A stretch of 64,000 nucleotides of DNA from Gemmatimonadota bacterium (GCA_040388625.1 JAZKBK010000006.1:606702-670701), one strand, 5' to 3'. Counted from the first letter of the stretch, positions 52,399 to 61,061 are shown. The notes: a model not told the origin generated them from the sequence alone. Numbers and translations: made by a program.

Positions 52399-53163
52399 AT
52401 GTCACGACCTCTCGATGGAACAGTCGCACTCGTAACGGGAGCCAGCAGCGGCATTGGCGCGGCGACGGCTCGTTTTCTCGCCAACGCCGGTGCCGCTGTA
52501 ACGCTCGCCGCGCGCCGAGTCGATCGGCTGGCGGAATTATCGGACGAAATCACGAAAGCGGGTGGACGCGCGCTCATTCACGAGACCGACGTCACCGACC
52601 CGATACAGGCACGGGCGATGGTCGAGACGACCGTGCACGACCTTGGCCGGCTCGACATCGTCATCAACAACGCCGGCGTGATGCTGCTCGGCCCCATCGA
52701 GGACGCGCCGATGGAGGAATGGGAGCGCATGGTGCACCTCAACGTGCTCGGCCTGCTCTACACTGCGCACGCGGCGCTGCCGCATCTGTTGAAGGCCGCG
52801 GAGATCGGACCGCGCCGTGTTGCGGATATCATCAACATCAGCTCCGTCGCGGGGCGTGTGGCGCGCCGCGGCTCCGGCGTGTACAACCTCACCAAGTTCG
52901 GAGTTGGTGCGTTCAGCGAGTCGCTGCGGCAGGAAGTTACGGGTCGCCACGTGCGCGTCGCACTGGTCGAGCCGGGTGCTGTCACCACGGAGCTGACCAG
53001 TCACCTGCGCCCGGAGATCCGCGAACAGACCGCGCAGCGGTTGGCGAACATCGAGCGGCTGCACGCGGACGACATCGCCGATGCGATCACGTACATGGTG
53101 ACGCGGCCGCGGCGTGTCGCGATCAACGAGATGCTGATCCGGCCGACTGAACAGGAGATGTAG
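52399..53163 (+). CDS. Short-chain dehydrogenase
   Basis: 254 residues, classical SDR. TGASSGIG near the N-terminus, NNAG (DIVINNAGVML), catalytic Ser in DIINISSVAGRVARRG and YxxxK as VYNLTKFGVGAF. ATG at 52399 with AGGATGAT upstream; a TTG three bases earlier is out of favour. Close to the YdfG/clavulanate-dehydrogenase-like group. The intact active site contrasts with the dienoyl-CoA reductase-like SDR at 7113. Confidence 0.9.
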   Translation: MSRPLDGTVALVTGASSGIGAATARFLANAGAAVTLAARRVDRLAELSDEITKAGGRALIHETDVTDPIQARAMVETTVHDLGRLDIVINNAGVMLLGPIEDAPMEEWERMVHLNVLGLLYTAHAALPHLLKAAEIGPRRVADIINISSVAGRVARRGSGVYNLTKFGVGAFSESLRQEVTGRHVRVALVEPGAVTTELTSHLRPEIREQTAQRLANIERLHADDIADAITYMVTRPRRVAINEMLIRPTEQEM

Positions 53164-53790
53164 CCTCGCACGCGTAAACGATGGTACGCACGCGTAGGGC
53201 GCGGATTCATCCGCGCCTGGCCCCGTTCGGTGCGATCGGAATCCGATGTTCGACGGATTCATCCGCGCCTGGCCCATTTACGCGTGATGGGAATTGGGTG
53301 AATGTGGAATTGCATCGACGTCAACGTTATCGAATGTCGGATTCGTGAACGTCGCCATGAACGCCGAATGTCGTCATCCCGCCGAAGGAACGTCACCCCC
53401 GCGAAAGCGGGGGCCCATGGACGAGGCGTGAGGCATGGAATTCAAGTTCGCAGGAGTCGCCTTCGGCGGACGAGGGATCAAACTGCGGTCTTTGTCCCGG
53501 ATCAGTGACCGGTTCTGACACCTGCGAACTGGAACAACATCATGTCGACGTCGGCCATGGATTCCCGCTTTCGCGGGAATGACGACTGATAACGCGACGA
53601 CGTTCGACAATATCGCGGTTCATCCACATCGTCGTTCATCCACATCGTCGTTCATCCAATTTCGATTGCACCTGAATGGGCCAGGCGCGGATGAATCCGC
53701 GCCCTACGTGGGATTACCATCGTTTACGCCTGCAAAGGATTGGCAACGTCATCATATCGTCGCGGGATGACGGTTCTATTGATCGTCATC
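53164..53790. repeat. Repeat-filled gap: hairpin copies, tandem repeats and a MITE candidate
   Basis: No convincing gene. It holds a hairpin-family copy (core 53198-53217), a truncated one (53253-53276), an inverted-repeat unit with ~30-base ends at 53391-53585, short TTCATCCACATCGTCG tandem repeats (53620-53665) and a further hairpin copy (core 53684-53703). The last copy is followed by CATCGTTTACGCCTGCAA. Confidence 0.75.
53391..53585. mobile_element. MITE-like element with ~30-base terminal inverted repeats
   Basis: Left end CGTCACCCCCGCGAAAGCGG plus GGGCCCATGG; right end, read inverted, CGTCATTCCCGCGAAAGCGG plus GAATCCATGG. They enclose about 195 bases without a coding frame. Single copies of the end sequence stand at 17354 and 56878. 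No transposase is in the window, so mobility is inference. Confidence 0.45.
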
Positions 53791-53794
53791 CTCT

Positions 53795-53835
53795 GATTGT
53801 CACATCTTGACAATCATATCATATCCACATATCCT
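53795..53835 (+). promoter_or_regulatory. Promoter and operator of the PadR/ADOP operon
   Basis: -35 TTGACA (53807-53812), exactly 17 bases, -10 TATCCT (53830-53835). Overlapping the -35 is a perfect 8-bp inverted repeat GATTGTCA-catct-TGACAATC (53795-53815), well placed for a repressor such as the PadR gene product. Confidence 0.6.
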
Positions 53836-53861
53836 GCACATGACTCGCACAGGAGCCGTCC

Positions 53862-54197
53862 GTGCAGGAGCCGAATACCGATGTGATCCAGGGGACCCTG
53901 GACATGCTGATCCTCAAGACGCTCAGCCTGCAGCCGATGCACGGCTACGGGATCGCGCGCCGGATCGAGCAGATTTCGAGGGATACGTTCAAGGTCAATC
54001 CGGGATCGCTGCTGACTGCCCTGCAGCGACTCGAGCGCAGCGGGGCGCTCGATGCGGAGTGGCGGCAGACTGAAAATTCGCGCCGCGCGAAGTTCTATTC
54101 GCTGACGCGGGCGGGTCACAAGCAACTGGGCGTGGAGACGGAAGACTGGACGCGGCGCGCATCGGCCGTCGCGCGCCTTCTGAAAGCCGAAGGTTGA
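53862..54197 (+). CDS. PadR-family transcriptional regulator
   Basis: 111 residues from a GTG with AGGAG seven bases before it. The winged HTH shows TLDMLILKTLSLQPMHGYGI (PadR hallmark), then KVNPGSLLTALQRLERSGAL and KFYSLTRAGHKQL. Most PadR proteins of this subtype act on an adjacent permease operon. The next gene follows by five bases. Confidence 0.93.
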   Translation: MQEPNTDVIQGTLDMLILKTLSLQPMHGYGIARRIEQISRDTFKVNPGSLLTALQRLERSGALDAEWRQTENSRRAKFYSLTRAGHKQLGVETEDWTRRASAVARLLKAEG

Positions 54198-54201
54198 GAG
54201 C

Positions 54202-56862
54202 ATGTCGCTCCTGCGTCAGCTCACTCGCGGCCTGCACGCACTCACCAATCGCGCCGCCACCGATCGGAACGTCGCGGACGAAGTAGACGACTATCTCGAG
54301 AACGCGCGCGCAGCACACCTCGCCCGCGGGCTGTCGCCCGACGAAGCACTGCGCGCTGCGCGAATCGAGGTAGGCGGAGTCACCAACGTGAAAGAACAGG
54401 TCCGCGGCTACGGCTGGGAGAACGCCGTCGAGACCATGCTCGCGGACGTGCGCTACGCATTCCGCCGATTCCGCGGCAATCCGGGCGTCACCGTCGTCAC
54501 AGTCGTCACACTTGCAATCGGCATCGGGGCGAGCACCGCCATCTTCAGCGCGGTCAATCCCATCCTGTTCGAGTCGCTGCCCTACCCCGACGCGAAACGA
54601 ATCACGATGATATCGGACATGGGCGCCGATGGAGCGCCGCTGGACGTGACATTCGGCACGTATCGCGAGCTCGTGCAACGAAGCCACTCGTTCGACGCCA
54701 TGGCTGTCGTGAATACGTGGCAACCAACACTGGTTGGCCGCGCCGAGCCGGATCGACTGGACGGGCAGCGCGTGAGCGGAGATTACTTTCGCGTGCTCGG
54801 CATGTCGCCGATGCTGGGACGGAATTTCACATCCGCGGATGACAGGGAGAACGGCCCGCGTGTGGTGATCCTGAGCAACGCGCTGTGGCACAATCGCTTC
54901 TCTGCCAATCCCGACATCATCGGCCGCTCGGTAAGACTGAACGACGATGATTACGTCGTAATCGGCGTGATGCCTGCAAAATTCGAGAACGTCCTTGCAC
55001 CGTCGGTGCAGATATGGGCACCGCTTCAATACAACACGGTCTTCGGGCCTGACAGCCGCGAGTGGGGACACCATCTGCGCATGATAGGACGCATGCGCGC
55101 CGGTGTCGGACTGGCGCAGGCGAGAGACGAGCTGAGCGCGATTGCGCGAACCCCACGAAGCGACTTCCCGCGCGTCCCATGGGCATCGCTCAGGAGTGGA
55201 TTGCTGGTCCACTCGCTGCAGGATGACGTAACCAGCGGAGTGCGGCCTGTCCTCCTCGCGGTACTCGGCGCCGTCATCCTTGTGCTGCTGATAGCGTGCG
55301 CCAACGTCACCAACCTGCTGCTCGCAAGCAGCGCGCGGCGACGCGGCGAGTTTGCGATGCGGTCAGCACTCGGAGCGAGACGGACACGACTGACGCAGCA
55401 GTTGCTGACCGAGAGTCTTCTGCTGGCAAGCGTCGGCGGTGCGCTGGGCATGATCGTCGCCGAGCTCGGCGTGCGAGCGTTGGTGGCGCTCAGCCCCACC
55501 GGACTTCCACGTGTCGGCGTGATTCGACTGGATGCGGCCGTGTTCGCGTTCGGCCTGGTGGTGACGACTCTTGTCGGTCTGTCGGTCGGTGTGATACCGG
55601 CATTGCGTGCATCGCGCGAGGAGCTCAATCTCGGAATGCAGCAGGCGTCGCAGCGTACGACCGGCGGCCATCAAGCCACACGCAAGGCACTCGTCGTCAC
55701 CGAAGTCGCGCTCGCGGTCGTGCTGCTGATCGGCGCTGGACTGCTGCTTCGCAGCATCAGAACTCTCCTCGAAGTGAACGTCGGCTTCGATCCGTCGCAC
55801 GTGCTCACGATGCAGGTACAGGAGTCGGGTCACCGATTCCAGCAGGACAGTGCCAGCGGGGACAGTGCCAGATACGAGTTCTTCGCAGAGGCGCTCGGGG
55901 CTGTACAGCACATACCCGGCGTAGCCGCTGCTGCATTTACCAGTCAGTTGCCGCTGAGCGGCGAGTTCGACGGTTACGGTGTGCAGTTCGAGAACGATCC
56001 CAACGCGAACGCCACCGGCTCGGCGCTCAGATATGCTGTGACGCCTTCGTACTTCGCGACGATGCGCATTCCGCTACTGCACGGGCGATTGCTCGGCGCC
56101 GAGGACCGTGCCGGTGCGCCACGTGCGGCGCTCATCAACGAATCGTTCGCCAAGCGCGAATTCCCGCACGACGATCCCATCGGTAAGCGGCTCGGCTTCG
56201 GTCCTTCCGACGGACGTCTCTACACGATCGTCGGAGTCGTCGGCGACGTGAAGCAATCGTCGCTGGCGGATGGAGAGACTGACGCGATATACGTCTCGCC
56301 GACGCAGTGGCACTGGGTCGACAATCGCATGACGCTGGTGGTGCGCACGAACGGCAACGCGGCGGCGCTCGTTCCCACGGTGCGAAACGCGATCCACTCC
56401 GTGGACAGGAACCAGCCAGTAGTCCGCGTCGCCACAATGGATGATCTCGTGGACAGATCCATTGCCGATCGTCGCTTCGCGCTCATTTTGTTCGAAGCGT
56501 TCGGAATGGTCGCGCTGGTGCTGGCCGCTGTCGGCATCTACGGCGTACTCTCGTCCAGCGTCACGGAGAAGGTGCGTGAGATCGGAATTCGCGCGGCGCT
56601 GGGTGCGTCGCCGGAGAGTATTCTCACGCTGGTGCTCGGTCAGGGGATGAAGCTCACCGCGCTGGGAATCGCGATCGGACTGGCGGCCTCTCTCGCCGCT
56701 ACTCGCGCAATCGTGTCGATGCTGTTCGGCGTATCACGGCTCGACGCGATGACGTATCTGGCAGTAGTTGTTACGCTGGGTGCGGTGGCGATGATCGCGT
56801 GCGGGGTACCCGCGTGGCGCGCGGCGAGGCTGGATCCGAATCGCGCGCTGAGAGCAGAATAG
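54202..56862 (+). CDS. ADOP-type (MacB/FtsX-like) duplicated permease
   Basis: 886 residues. N-terminal prefix domain (RNVADEVDDYLENARAAHLA, SPDEALRAARIEVGGVTNVK), then MacB-like periplasmic domains and two FtsX permease units. Helices: VTLAIGIGASTAIFSAVNPI, VLLAVLGAVILVLLIACANV, ALVVTEVALAVVLLIGAGLL, and the terminal MVALVLAAVGIYGVLSSSVT. EKVREIGIRAALGASP is the conserved C-terminal loop. This family (acidobacterial duplicated orphan permease) lacks its own ATPase gene and typically follows PadR. It may work with an ATPase elsewhere. Substrate unknown. Confidence 0.92.
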   Translation: MSLLRQLTRGLHALTNRAATDRNVADEVDDYLENARAAHLARGLSPDEALRAARIEVGGVTNVKEQVRGYGWENAVETMLADVRYAFRRFRGNPGVTVVTVVTLAIGIGASTAIFSAVNPILFESLPYPDAKRITMISDMGADGAPLDVTFGTYRELVQRSHSFDAMAVVNTWQPTLVGRAEPDRLDGQRVSGDYFRVLGMSPMLGRNFTSADDRENGPRVVILSNALWHNRFSANPDIIGRSVRLNDDDYVVIGVMPAKFENVLAPSVQIWAPLQYNTVFGPDSREWGHHLRMIGRMRAGVGLAQARDELSAIARTPRSDFPRVPWASLRSGLLVHSLQDDVTSGVRPVLLAVLGAVILVLLIACANVTNLLLASSARRRGEFAMRSALGARRTRLTQQLLTESLLLASVGGALGMIVAELGVRALVALSPTGLPRVGVIRLDAAVFAFGLVVTTLVGLSVGVIPALRASREELNLGMQQASQRTTGGHQATRKALVVTEVALAVVLLIGAGLLLRSIRTLLEVNVGFDPSHVLTMQVQESGHRFQQDSASGDSARYEFFAEALGAVQHIPGVAAAAFTSQLPLSGEFDGYGVQFENDPNANATGSALRYAVTPSYFATMRIPLLHGRLLGAEDRAGAPRAALINESFAKREFPHDDPIGKRLGFGPSDGRLYTIVGVVGDVKQSSLADGETDAIYVSPTQWHWVDNRMTLVVRTNGNAAALVPTVRNAIHSVDRNQPVVRVATMDDLVDRSIADRRFALILFEAFGMVALVLAAVGIYGVLSSSVTEKVREIGIRAALGASPESILTLVLGQGMKLTALGIAIGLAASLAATRAIVSMLFGVSRLDAMTYLAVVVTLGAVAMIACGVPAWRAARLDPNRALRAE

Positions 56863-56877
56863 CGCGCTCGTCGTAGG

Positions 56878-56905
56878 TCGTCATCCCCGCGAAAACGGGG
56901 GTCGA
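56878..56905. repeat. CCCGCGAAAACGGGG palindrome
   Basis: TCGTCATCCCCGCGAAAACG then GGGGTCGACGG, a member of the family at 17354 and 53391. Confidence 0.7.
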
Positions 56906-56937
56906 CGGACCGCGATTGATTCAACACCGCCGCGTCG

Positions 56938-56985
56938 CAGGCGTAAATGATGGTTGCGCAGGTAGGGCGCGGATGCATCCGCGCC
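56938..56985. repeat. Dispersed hairpin element, copy with conserved half (inverted)
   Basis: CAGGCGTAAATGATGG then, after a short gap, the core GGCGCGGATGCATCCGCGCC at 56966-56985. Same bipartite structure as the copy at 24783, read from the other strand. Confidence 0.75.
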
Positions 56986-57027
56986 TTGGCTTGAATACGC
57001 GACGACGACCCATGTCATTCACCAAAC

Positions 57028-57058
57028 CGATTTGATTGATTAATTTTGATTCAAATCG
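57028..57058 (+). promoter_or_regulatory. Operator-like inverted repeat before the toxin-antitoxin operon
   Basis: CGATTTGA (57028-57035) and TCAAATCG (57051-57058), 15 bases apart, in an AT-rich region 18 bases before the antitoxin ATG. Ribbon-helix-helix antitoxins normally bind such sites to repress their own operon. Confidence 0.55.
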
Positions 57059-57075
57059 ATTGGAGACGCTGAGAA

Positions 57076-57381
57076 ATGACTGACAGGGTCATCACCGCAC
57101 ACGTACCGGGCCCGCTCGCGAAGAAAGTCGATGAGCTGGCGAACAGTCTCGAGCGCTCGAGAGGCTGGATCGTCAAGGAAGCGCTAACCTCGTGGGTAGC
57201 ACAGGAAGAAGAGCGTCGGCAGTGGACGCTCGATGCATTGGCCGATGTAGATGCAGCCCGCGTGATCGATCACGAAGCGGTGCGCGCCTGGGCTGCAAGC
57301 CTCAGTTCGGAAACACCATTGGCGGTTCCTGTCGCCACTCCCGCGCAGCCACGTGCCAAACGCGCGCCGCGCAAACGGTGA
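57076..57381 (+). CDS. Ribbon-helix-helix (ParD/CopG-like) antitoxin
   Basis: 101 residues. N-terminal strand and helices VITAHVPGPLAKKVDELANS and SRGWIVKEALTSWVAQEEER form the RHH DNA-binding fold. The C-terminal half (from WTLDALADVDAARVIDHEAV) would neutralise the toxin. The end is basic. The toxin start codon overlaps its stop by two bases (GTGA), the classic arrangement. Confidence 0.88.
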   Translation: MTDRVITAHVPGPLAKKVDELANSLERSRGWIVKEALTSWVAQEEERRQWTLDALADVDAARVIDHEAVRAWAASLSSETPLAVPVATPAQPRAKRAPRKR

Positions 57382-57656
57382 CAATCCAGTGGACCACGCG
57401 GGCGCTGTCCGACCTGAGCCGCCTGTATGAGTTTCTCGCGATTCGAAATCGTGATGCCGGAGCGCGTACAGTTCAGGCGCTGGTAGATGCACCTGCTCGT
57501 CTAACGCAGAATCAGCGAATCGGAGAGCGGCTTGCGCAGTTCGCGCCGCGCGAAGTGCGAAGGGTGCTGGTTGGAGACTACGAGGTGCGGTACGAGATCA
57601 GGGAATCGCGCATCTATGTACTGCGACTATGGCATAGCCGCGAGGATAGACTCTGA
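57378..57656 (+). CDS. ParE/RelE-superfamily toxin
   Basis: 92 residues from GTG (57378), which overlaps the antitoxin stop. The fold marks are IQWTTRALSDLSRLYEFLAI, GERLAQFAPREVRRVLVGDY and RYEIRESRIYVLRLWHSRED. The last is typical of ParE/RelE (YVLRLxHxRE). ParE poisons gyrase and RelE cleaves mRNA; the terminal RED without clear catalytic residues of RelE favours ParE-like action, uncertain. Confidence 0.88.
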   Translation: MTIQWTTRALSDLSRLYEFLAIRNRDAGARTVQALVDAPARLTQNQRIGERLAQFAPREVRRVLVGDYEVRYEIRESRIYVLRLWHSREDRL

Positions 57657-57710
57657 TCGGGCGCAGGCCGGGTCATTCCGCCCCCGGACGTCGTCATTCC
57701 CGCGAGAATC

Positions 57711-57932
57711 TCAGGCCTTGTGTCGGTACGTTATGCGTCCGCGCGTGAGATCATACGGCGACACCTCGACAGTCACGCGGTCGCCTTCGAGGATTCGAAT
57801 GCGAAAGCGGCGGAGCTTGCCGGCGATGGTCGCGAGCACAGCTGCTCCGTTGTCGAGGGTCACGCGGAACGACGTACTCGGAAGGACTTCTGTGACGGTC
57901 CCTTCGAGCTCGATCAGATCTTCTTTGGAGAT
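57711..57932 (-). CDS. infA: Translation initiation factor IF-1, with an apparent ATC start
   Basis: 73 residues of clear IF-1: [60 protein letters not shown] and [14 protein letters not shown]-1 helps the initiator tRNA and 30S subunit select start codons. The codon exactly where Met should stand is ATC (57932-57930). No ATG, GTG or TTG occurs in this frame between the upstream stop (TAG, about 58 bases before) and the conserved sequence. AGAGGA lies four bases before the ATC, a normal ribosome-site position. ATC initiation would parallel the AUU start of infC in E. coli; a base-call error is the alternative. A short leader separates it from the Omp85-like gene. Confidence 0.85.
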   Translation of the reverse strand: MSKEDLIELEGTVTEVLPSTSFRVTLDNGAAVLATIAGKLRRFRIRILEGDRVTVEVSPYDLTRGRITYRHKA

Positions 57933-57989
57933 ACGGTCCTCTGGGTGTGAGCTGCGGCACTTCCAATACAGCTATTGAGGTTAACCTAT

Positions 57990-60335
57990 CTAGAAGCGGG
58001 CGTCCAGATACAGGCTGGCCTGGACCCCACCCCGGGGACGGATCCCCTTGGCCAGATCCAGCCTGATCAGCCCATCCATGAAGGATCCCCCTATGCCGGC
58101 CCCGCTCACGGGGACCACCCCCTCGTTCCAGCTGTGCCGGTCGCCGGCCCAGCCAAGGTCGCCGAAGATGACGGGTTTGGCGAAGACGCTGCCCAGGCCG
58201 AGCTCCAGGCGCGAGAGCCAGAAGGCGTCGCCGACCGCGGCGCCGACGTCCTGGCCGCGCACGGTGGAGGTGCCGCCCAGATACCAGAGCCGCTGCACGG
58301 GGACGTGCCCGCCCGACGTCCCGCCGCTCAGCGTGAGTGCGCCGGTGACGGGACCGGCGAGCGGATGCATGACGGTGACGTCGGCCATGCCACGGGTATA
58401 ATCGAATGTGCCGGCGGCTCCGTCGATGCGAAGGTTGGAGAAGAGCCTGAGTCCGTCCGGATCCTCACCATGCGATCCGTGCTTCAGCAGCGACAGTCCG
58501 ACGACGCTTCCCTTCTCCACGTCGATGTTGTTCGGGAAGTAGCCGCCGCCGAGCTTGCCGCCGAGTGAGAAGTGAGTCCTGGTGCGCGCACCGAACTCCT
58601 GCTCGCCGAAGAGACGCCAGCTGCTGAGCAATCCTTCTTCCTGATCGTGCACCAGCTCCGCGCCCCACGATCTGTAATACACGCCGTCGTCTCGGCCGAA
58701 CATCAACGCAGAAAGCGACGAGCTCAGACTGAACGGATCGCGTCCGAGATCGTTCGCGGAATTGAGCCGGCGATACACGTTCACGCCGTAAGTCTCGCGA
58801 CCGTTGGTGCGCGAGATGCCAAGCTCGCCGTTGGGCGAGAGATCGAATCCCAGCTGTCCGATCGCGTGAGTCGAATAGCCGCTCCCCATGTCGTCGTCCA
58901 CGCGCAGACCGGTCGAGAGTCCCTCGATGCGATTGTAGCGCGTGTATGGAAGGCCGTACTGCACCACCGGTGGTGCAAATCCCGCGCTTCCTGCCTGACG
59001 CTTCAGCGACAGCGCATTCGCGACGAGTGCGTCGATGTCACCGTCGCCGAACAGCGAATCGGGTTTGTCGTAGATGGACTTCGGAAGCGTCGCCGATGTT
59101 GCGAGCGATGCGGTGTCACAGGGAACGCGGACCAGCATGCTGACCGAATTCTCGTGCGACGTGCGTGTCGTCTCGCGATACGTTGCACCGTTCGCGCACG
59201 CGCTGTCACGTGCCTCGCGGCGCGCCCTTCGTGCAGCCACGCCGTGCGCTGTGTCTGCAACAGTCAGTTGAATCGGCGGAACTTTCAGATCTGCGTTGAC
59301 GGTCTCGTAATCGAAGCGCTGGCGCAGCTCGAACGGAAAGCGCATGATTCCGGCGCGCGCCTTTCCCTCTGCGGTCTGCATGCGCGGCAGCCAGAAACGG
59401 CCTTCGTACAGGCCGTAATCGACGGTCATCACATCGATGCCGCCGGTCATCGGAAGAATCATCGGCTTGATCCAGCCGGGTATGTCCTTCTCCGGATCCT
59501 CGCCGTCTTCTTCCTTCGCGACCGACATCATGTCCATCGGCTCGGCCATGCGATACACACCGCGCACGAGCTGTCCTGTAGCGACGTCGAACCAGAGCGA
59601 TCCTACAACGAGATTCCAGCTCGACGTGCGCGGTTGCACGCGCAGCTCGCGCACGAGGATGGTCTTCCCGCCCGGCAGCTGGAACGAAACCGAGTCGCCG
59701 CTCTCGTACGTGTAATACGCCTCGGCGCCGTTGCCGAGTGGATGGATCAGCGCGTTTGCATCAGCGTCGGCCTTTGCGACCTCGGAGCCGATCCAGAGAG
59801 TTTCGCGGCCGGGATAGTATGGAATCGGAACGCTGCCGCTGCCCAGATTGACGTCAGTCTCGCCGGCGCCCTTGAACATCGGGAGTGCGGATCGCGCGCC
59901 GGTGATGTCGACGAGCGCACCGTTGCCGCGCTCCCATTTGATGTGCGTTGCGCGCTCGGTGCGGAACAACAAGCGATCGCGGCCGAGGCTCGTGATCTTG
60001 GAATTGACTGAAAGGCGCTCGTACGTGGTGGCGTCGTATGATTTGAGCGCGGAGTCCTGCGTGAATCGAGCGGCGCGCGCGCGATCGAGCAGGGTGCGTG
60101 CGGCGGGATCCTTGAATGCAGTCGCGAGCAGTTGCGGCGTGACGTCGATGTGGCGCGCTTCGCGACGTTTTACGTGGAACGAATCGCGAGCTTCGCGAAT
60201 GGAATCCATGCGCACCGCCATGGAGTCCTGGCGTGCGAGCTCCTTCGCACGCTTGACGCTGTCGGCGTGGGAAGTCTTGCCATTCGTGACTGTGACGGTG
60301 ACCTGTGCGAAGATCAGCAGTGCAGCTGCTACCAT
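57990..60335 (-). CDS. Omp85/BamA-like outer-membrane barrel protein
   Basis: 781 residues from MVAAALLIFAQVTVTVTNG (signal). The C-terminal third resembles the surface-antigen barrel of Omp85 proteins: GDAFWLSRLELGLGSVFAKP, the LWYLGGTSTVRGQDVG motif, and end GLIRLDLAKGIRP then SLYLDARF with terminal Phe. Before it lie beta strands (GYSTHAIGQLGFDLSPNGEL, REARDSACANGATYRETTRT region). The N-terminal part has no clear POTRA repeats. It could be a TamA/ShlB-like translocator or another large barrel; the assignment to Omp85 rests on the C-terminal motifs. Confidence 0.65.
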   Translation of the reverse strand: MVAAALLIFAQVTVTVTNGKTSHADSVKRAKELARQDSMAVRMDSIREARDSFHVKRREARHIDVTPQLLATAFKDPAARTLLDRARAARFTQDSALKSYDATTYERLSVNSKITSLGRDRLLFRTERATHIKWERGNGALVDITGARSALPMFKGAGETDVNLGSGSVPIPYYPGRETLWIGSEVAKADADANALIHPLGNGAEAYYTYESGDSVSFQLPGGKTILVRELRVQPRTSSWNLVVGSLWFDVATGQLVRGVYRMAEPMDMMSVAKEEDGEDPEKDIPGWIKPMILPMTGGIDVMTVDYGLYEGRFWLPRMQTAEGKARAGIMRFPFELRQRFDYETVNADLKVPPIQLTVADTAHGVAARRARREARDSACANGATYRETTRTSHENSVSMLVRVPCDTASLATSATLPKSIYDKPDSLFGDGDIDALVANALSLKRQAGSAGFAPPVVQYGLPYTRYNRIEGLSTGLRVDDDMGSGYSTHAIGQLGFDLSPNGELGISRTNGRETYGVNVYRRLNSANDLGRDPFSLSSSLSALMFGRDDGVYYRSWGAELVHDQEEGLLSSWRLFGEQEFGARTRTHFSLGGKLGGGYFPNNIDVEKGSVVGLSLLKHGSHGEDPDGLRLFSNLRIDGAAGTFDYTRGMADVTVMHPLAGPVTGALTLSGGTSGGHVPVQRLWYLGGTSTVRGQDVGAAVGDAFWLSRLELGLGSVFAKPVIFGDLGWAGDRHSWNEGVVPVSGAGIGGSFMDGLIRLDLAKGIRPRGGVQASLYLDARF

Positions 60336-60437
60336 GCCGGGTTGGTCACCCGGGGGCGCGGATTGGTTCCCGAACTGGCGAACCATGGGTCGGTCGCGTA
60401 CCGCGCGCCATATGGAGATCCGCGCGCCCGTAAAGAT

Positions 60438-60457
60438 GGCGCGGGTGAACCCGCGCC
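60438..60457. repeat. Dispersed hairpin element, last copy
   Basis: GGCGCGGGTGAACCCGCGCC followed by CTACC, with changed but complementary central bases. Just after the cytochrome gene stop. Confidence 0.65.
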
Positions 60458-60461
60458 CTAC

Positions 60462-61040
60462 CTATTTATGGATCAGACCCTGGAGGTCGGCGGGGTTCCA
60501 CGGGGCGGTCTGCGATTTGGTTGCCGCGCGTACCGACGCCACCTGCTCGGCGGTGATCTTGGACGCCGAGTTACCCCAGCTGGAGCGCTCGTAGCTGATG
60601 ATCGCAGCGATCTCGGCGTCGGACAGCTGGTCGCCGAAGGGGGTCATCGCGTTATTGAACTTGGTGTTCTTGACCGTGATGTCGCCCTGGAGACCGTGGA
60701 GCACTATGCGGATCGGCACTTCGGGGTTGTTGAGCAGCCATTCGGAACCTGCCAGCGGCGGATACGCGCCGGGAACGCCGAGTCCGGTCGCCTGGTGACA
60801 GGCAGCACATCGGGTGAACAGCTCGGCGCCGTTGGGCGCGGCTGCAGCACCGCCGGCGGCGACGGCAGCGCCTGGAATGACGGCCTGGGTCGAGTCGAAG
60901 TACATGACGCTGGTCGGCTGATTGGCGGCGACCGAGGTGCGGTCCGTGTCGCGGCTGTCGGCACCGCCACAAGCGGCGAGAGCGACGAGCGAGGTGCAGG
61001 CCGCGAGGGCCGCGAGAGTACTGATGCGTCTGGTGGTCAT
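60462..61040 (-). CDS. Cytochrome c lipoprotein
   Basis: 192 residues. Lipobox ALAACGGADS after the signal, Gly/Ala-rich linker, then a class I cytochrome c domain with the haem motif CAACH in NGAELFTRCAACHQATGLGV and a Met ligand likely in FNNAMTPFGDQLSDAEIAAI. It would carry electrons in the periplasm while anchored to membrane. The ATG has TATTTT at -12 to -7 and no ribosome site, so the mRNA may be leaderless. Confidence 0.88.
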   Translation of the reverse strand: MTTRRISTLAALAACTSLVALAACGGADSRDTDRTSVAANQPTSVMYFDSTQAVIPGAAVAAGGAAAAPNGAELFTRCAACHQATGLGVPGAYPPLAGSEWLLNNPEVPIRIVLHGLQGDITVKNTKFNNAMTPFGDQLSDAEIAAIISYERSSWGNSASKITAEQVASVRAATKSQTAPWNPADLQGLIHK

Positions 61041-61046
61041 GAATTG

Positions 61047-61052
61047 AAAATA
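61047..61052 (-). promoter_or_regulatory. -10 box for a leaderless cytochrome c transcript
   Basis: On the minus strand TATTTT stands exactly at -12 to -7 from the ATG at 61040. Confidence 0.45.
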
Positions 61053-61061
61053 TCTCGATCC

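Noticed and set aside
53164-53790. CRISPR-like repeats
   Set aside because: Repeats are of different types, irregularly spaced, and without unique spacers of constant length.
57751-57966. 71-residue minus-strand frame starting with TTG over infA
   Set aside because: Out of frame with the clear IF-1 sequence; Arg-rich shadow.
58572-60011. 479-residue plus-strand frame
   Set aside because: Antisense to the Omp85-like gene, with no signal or domain of its own.
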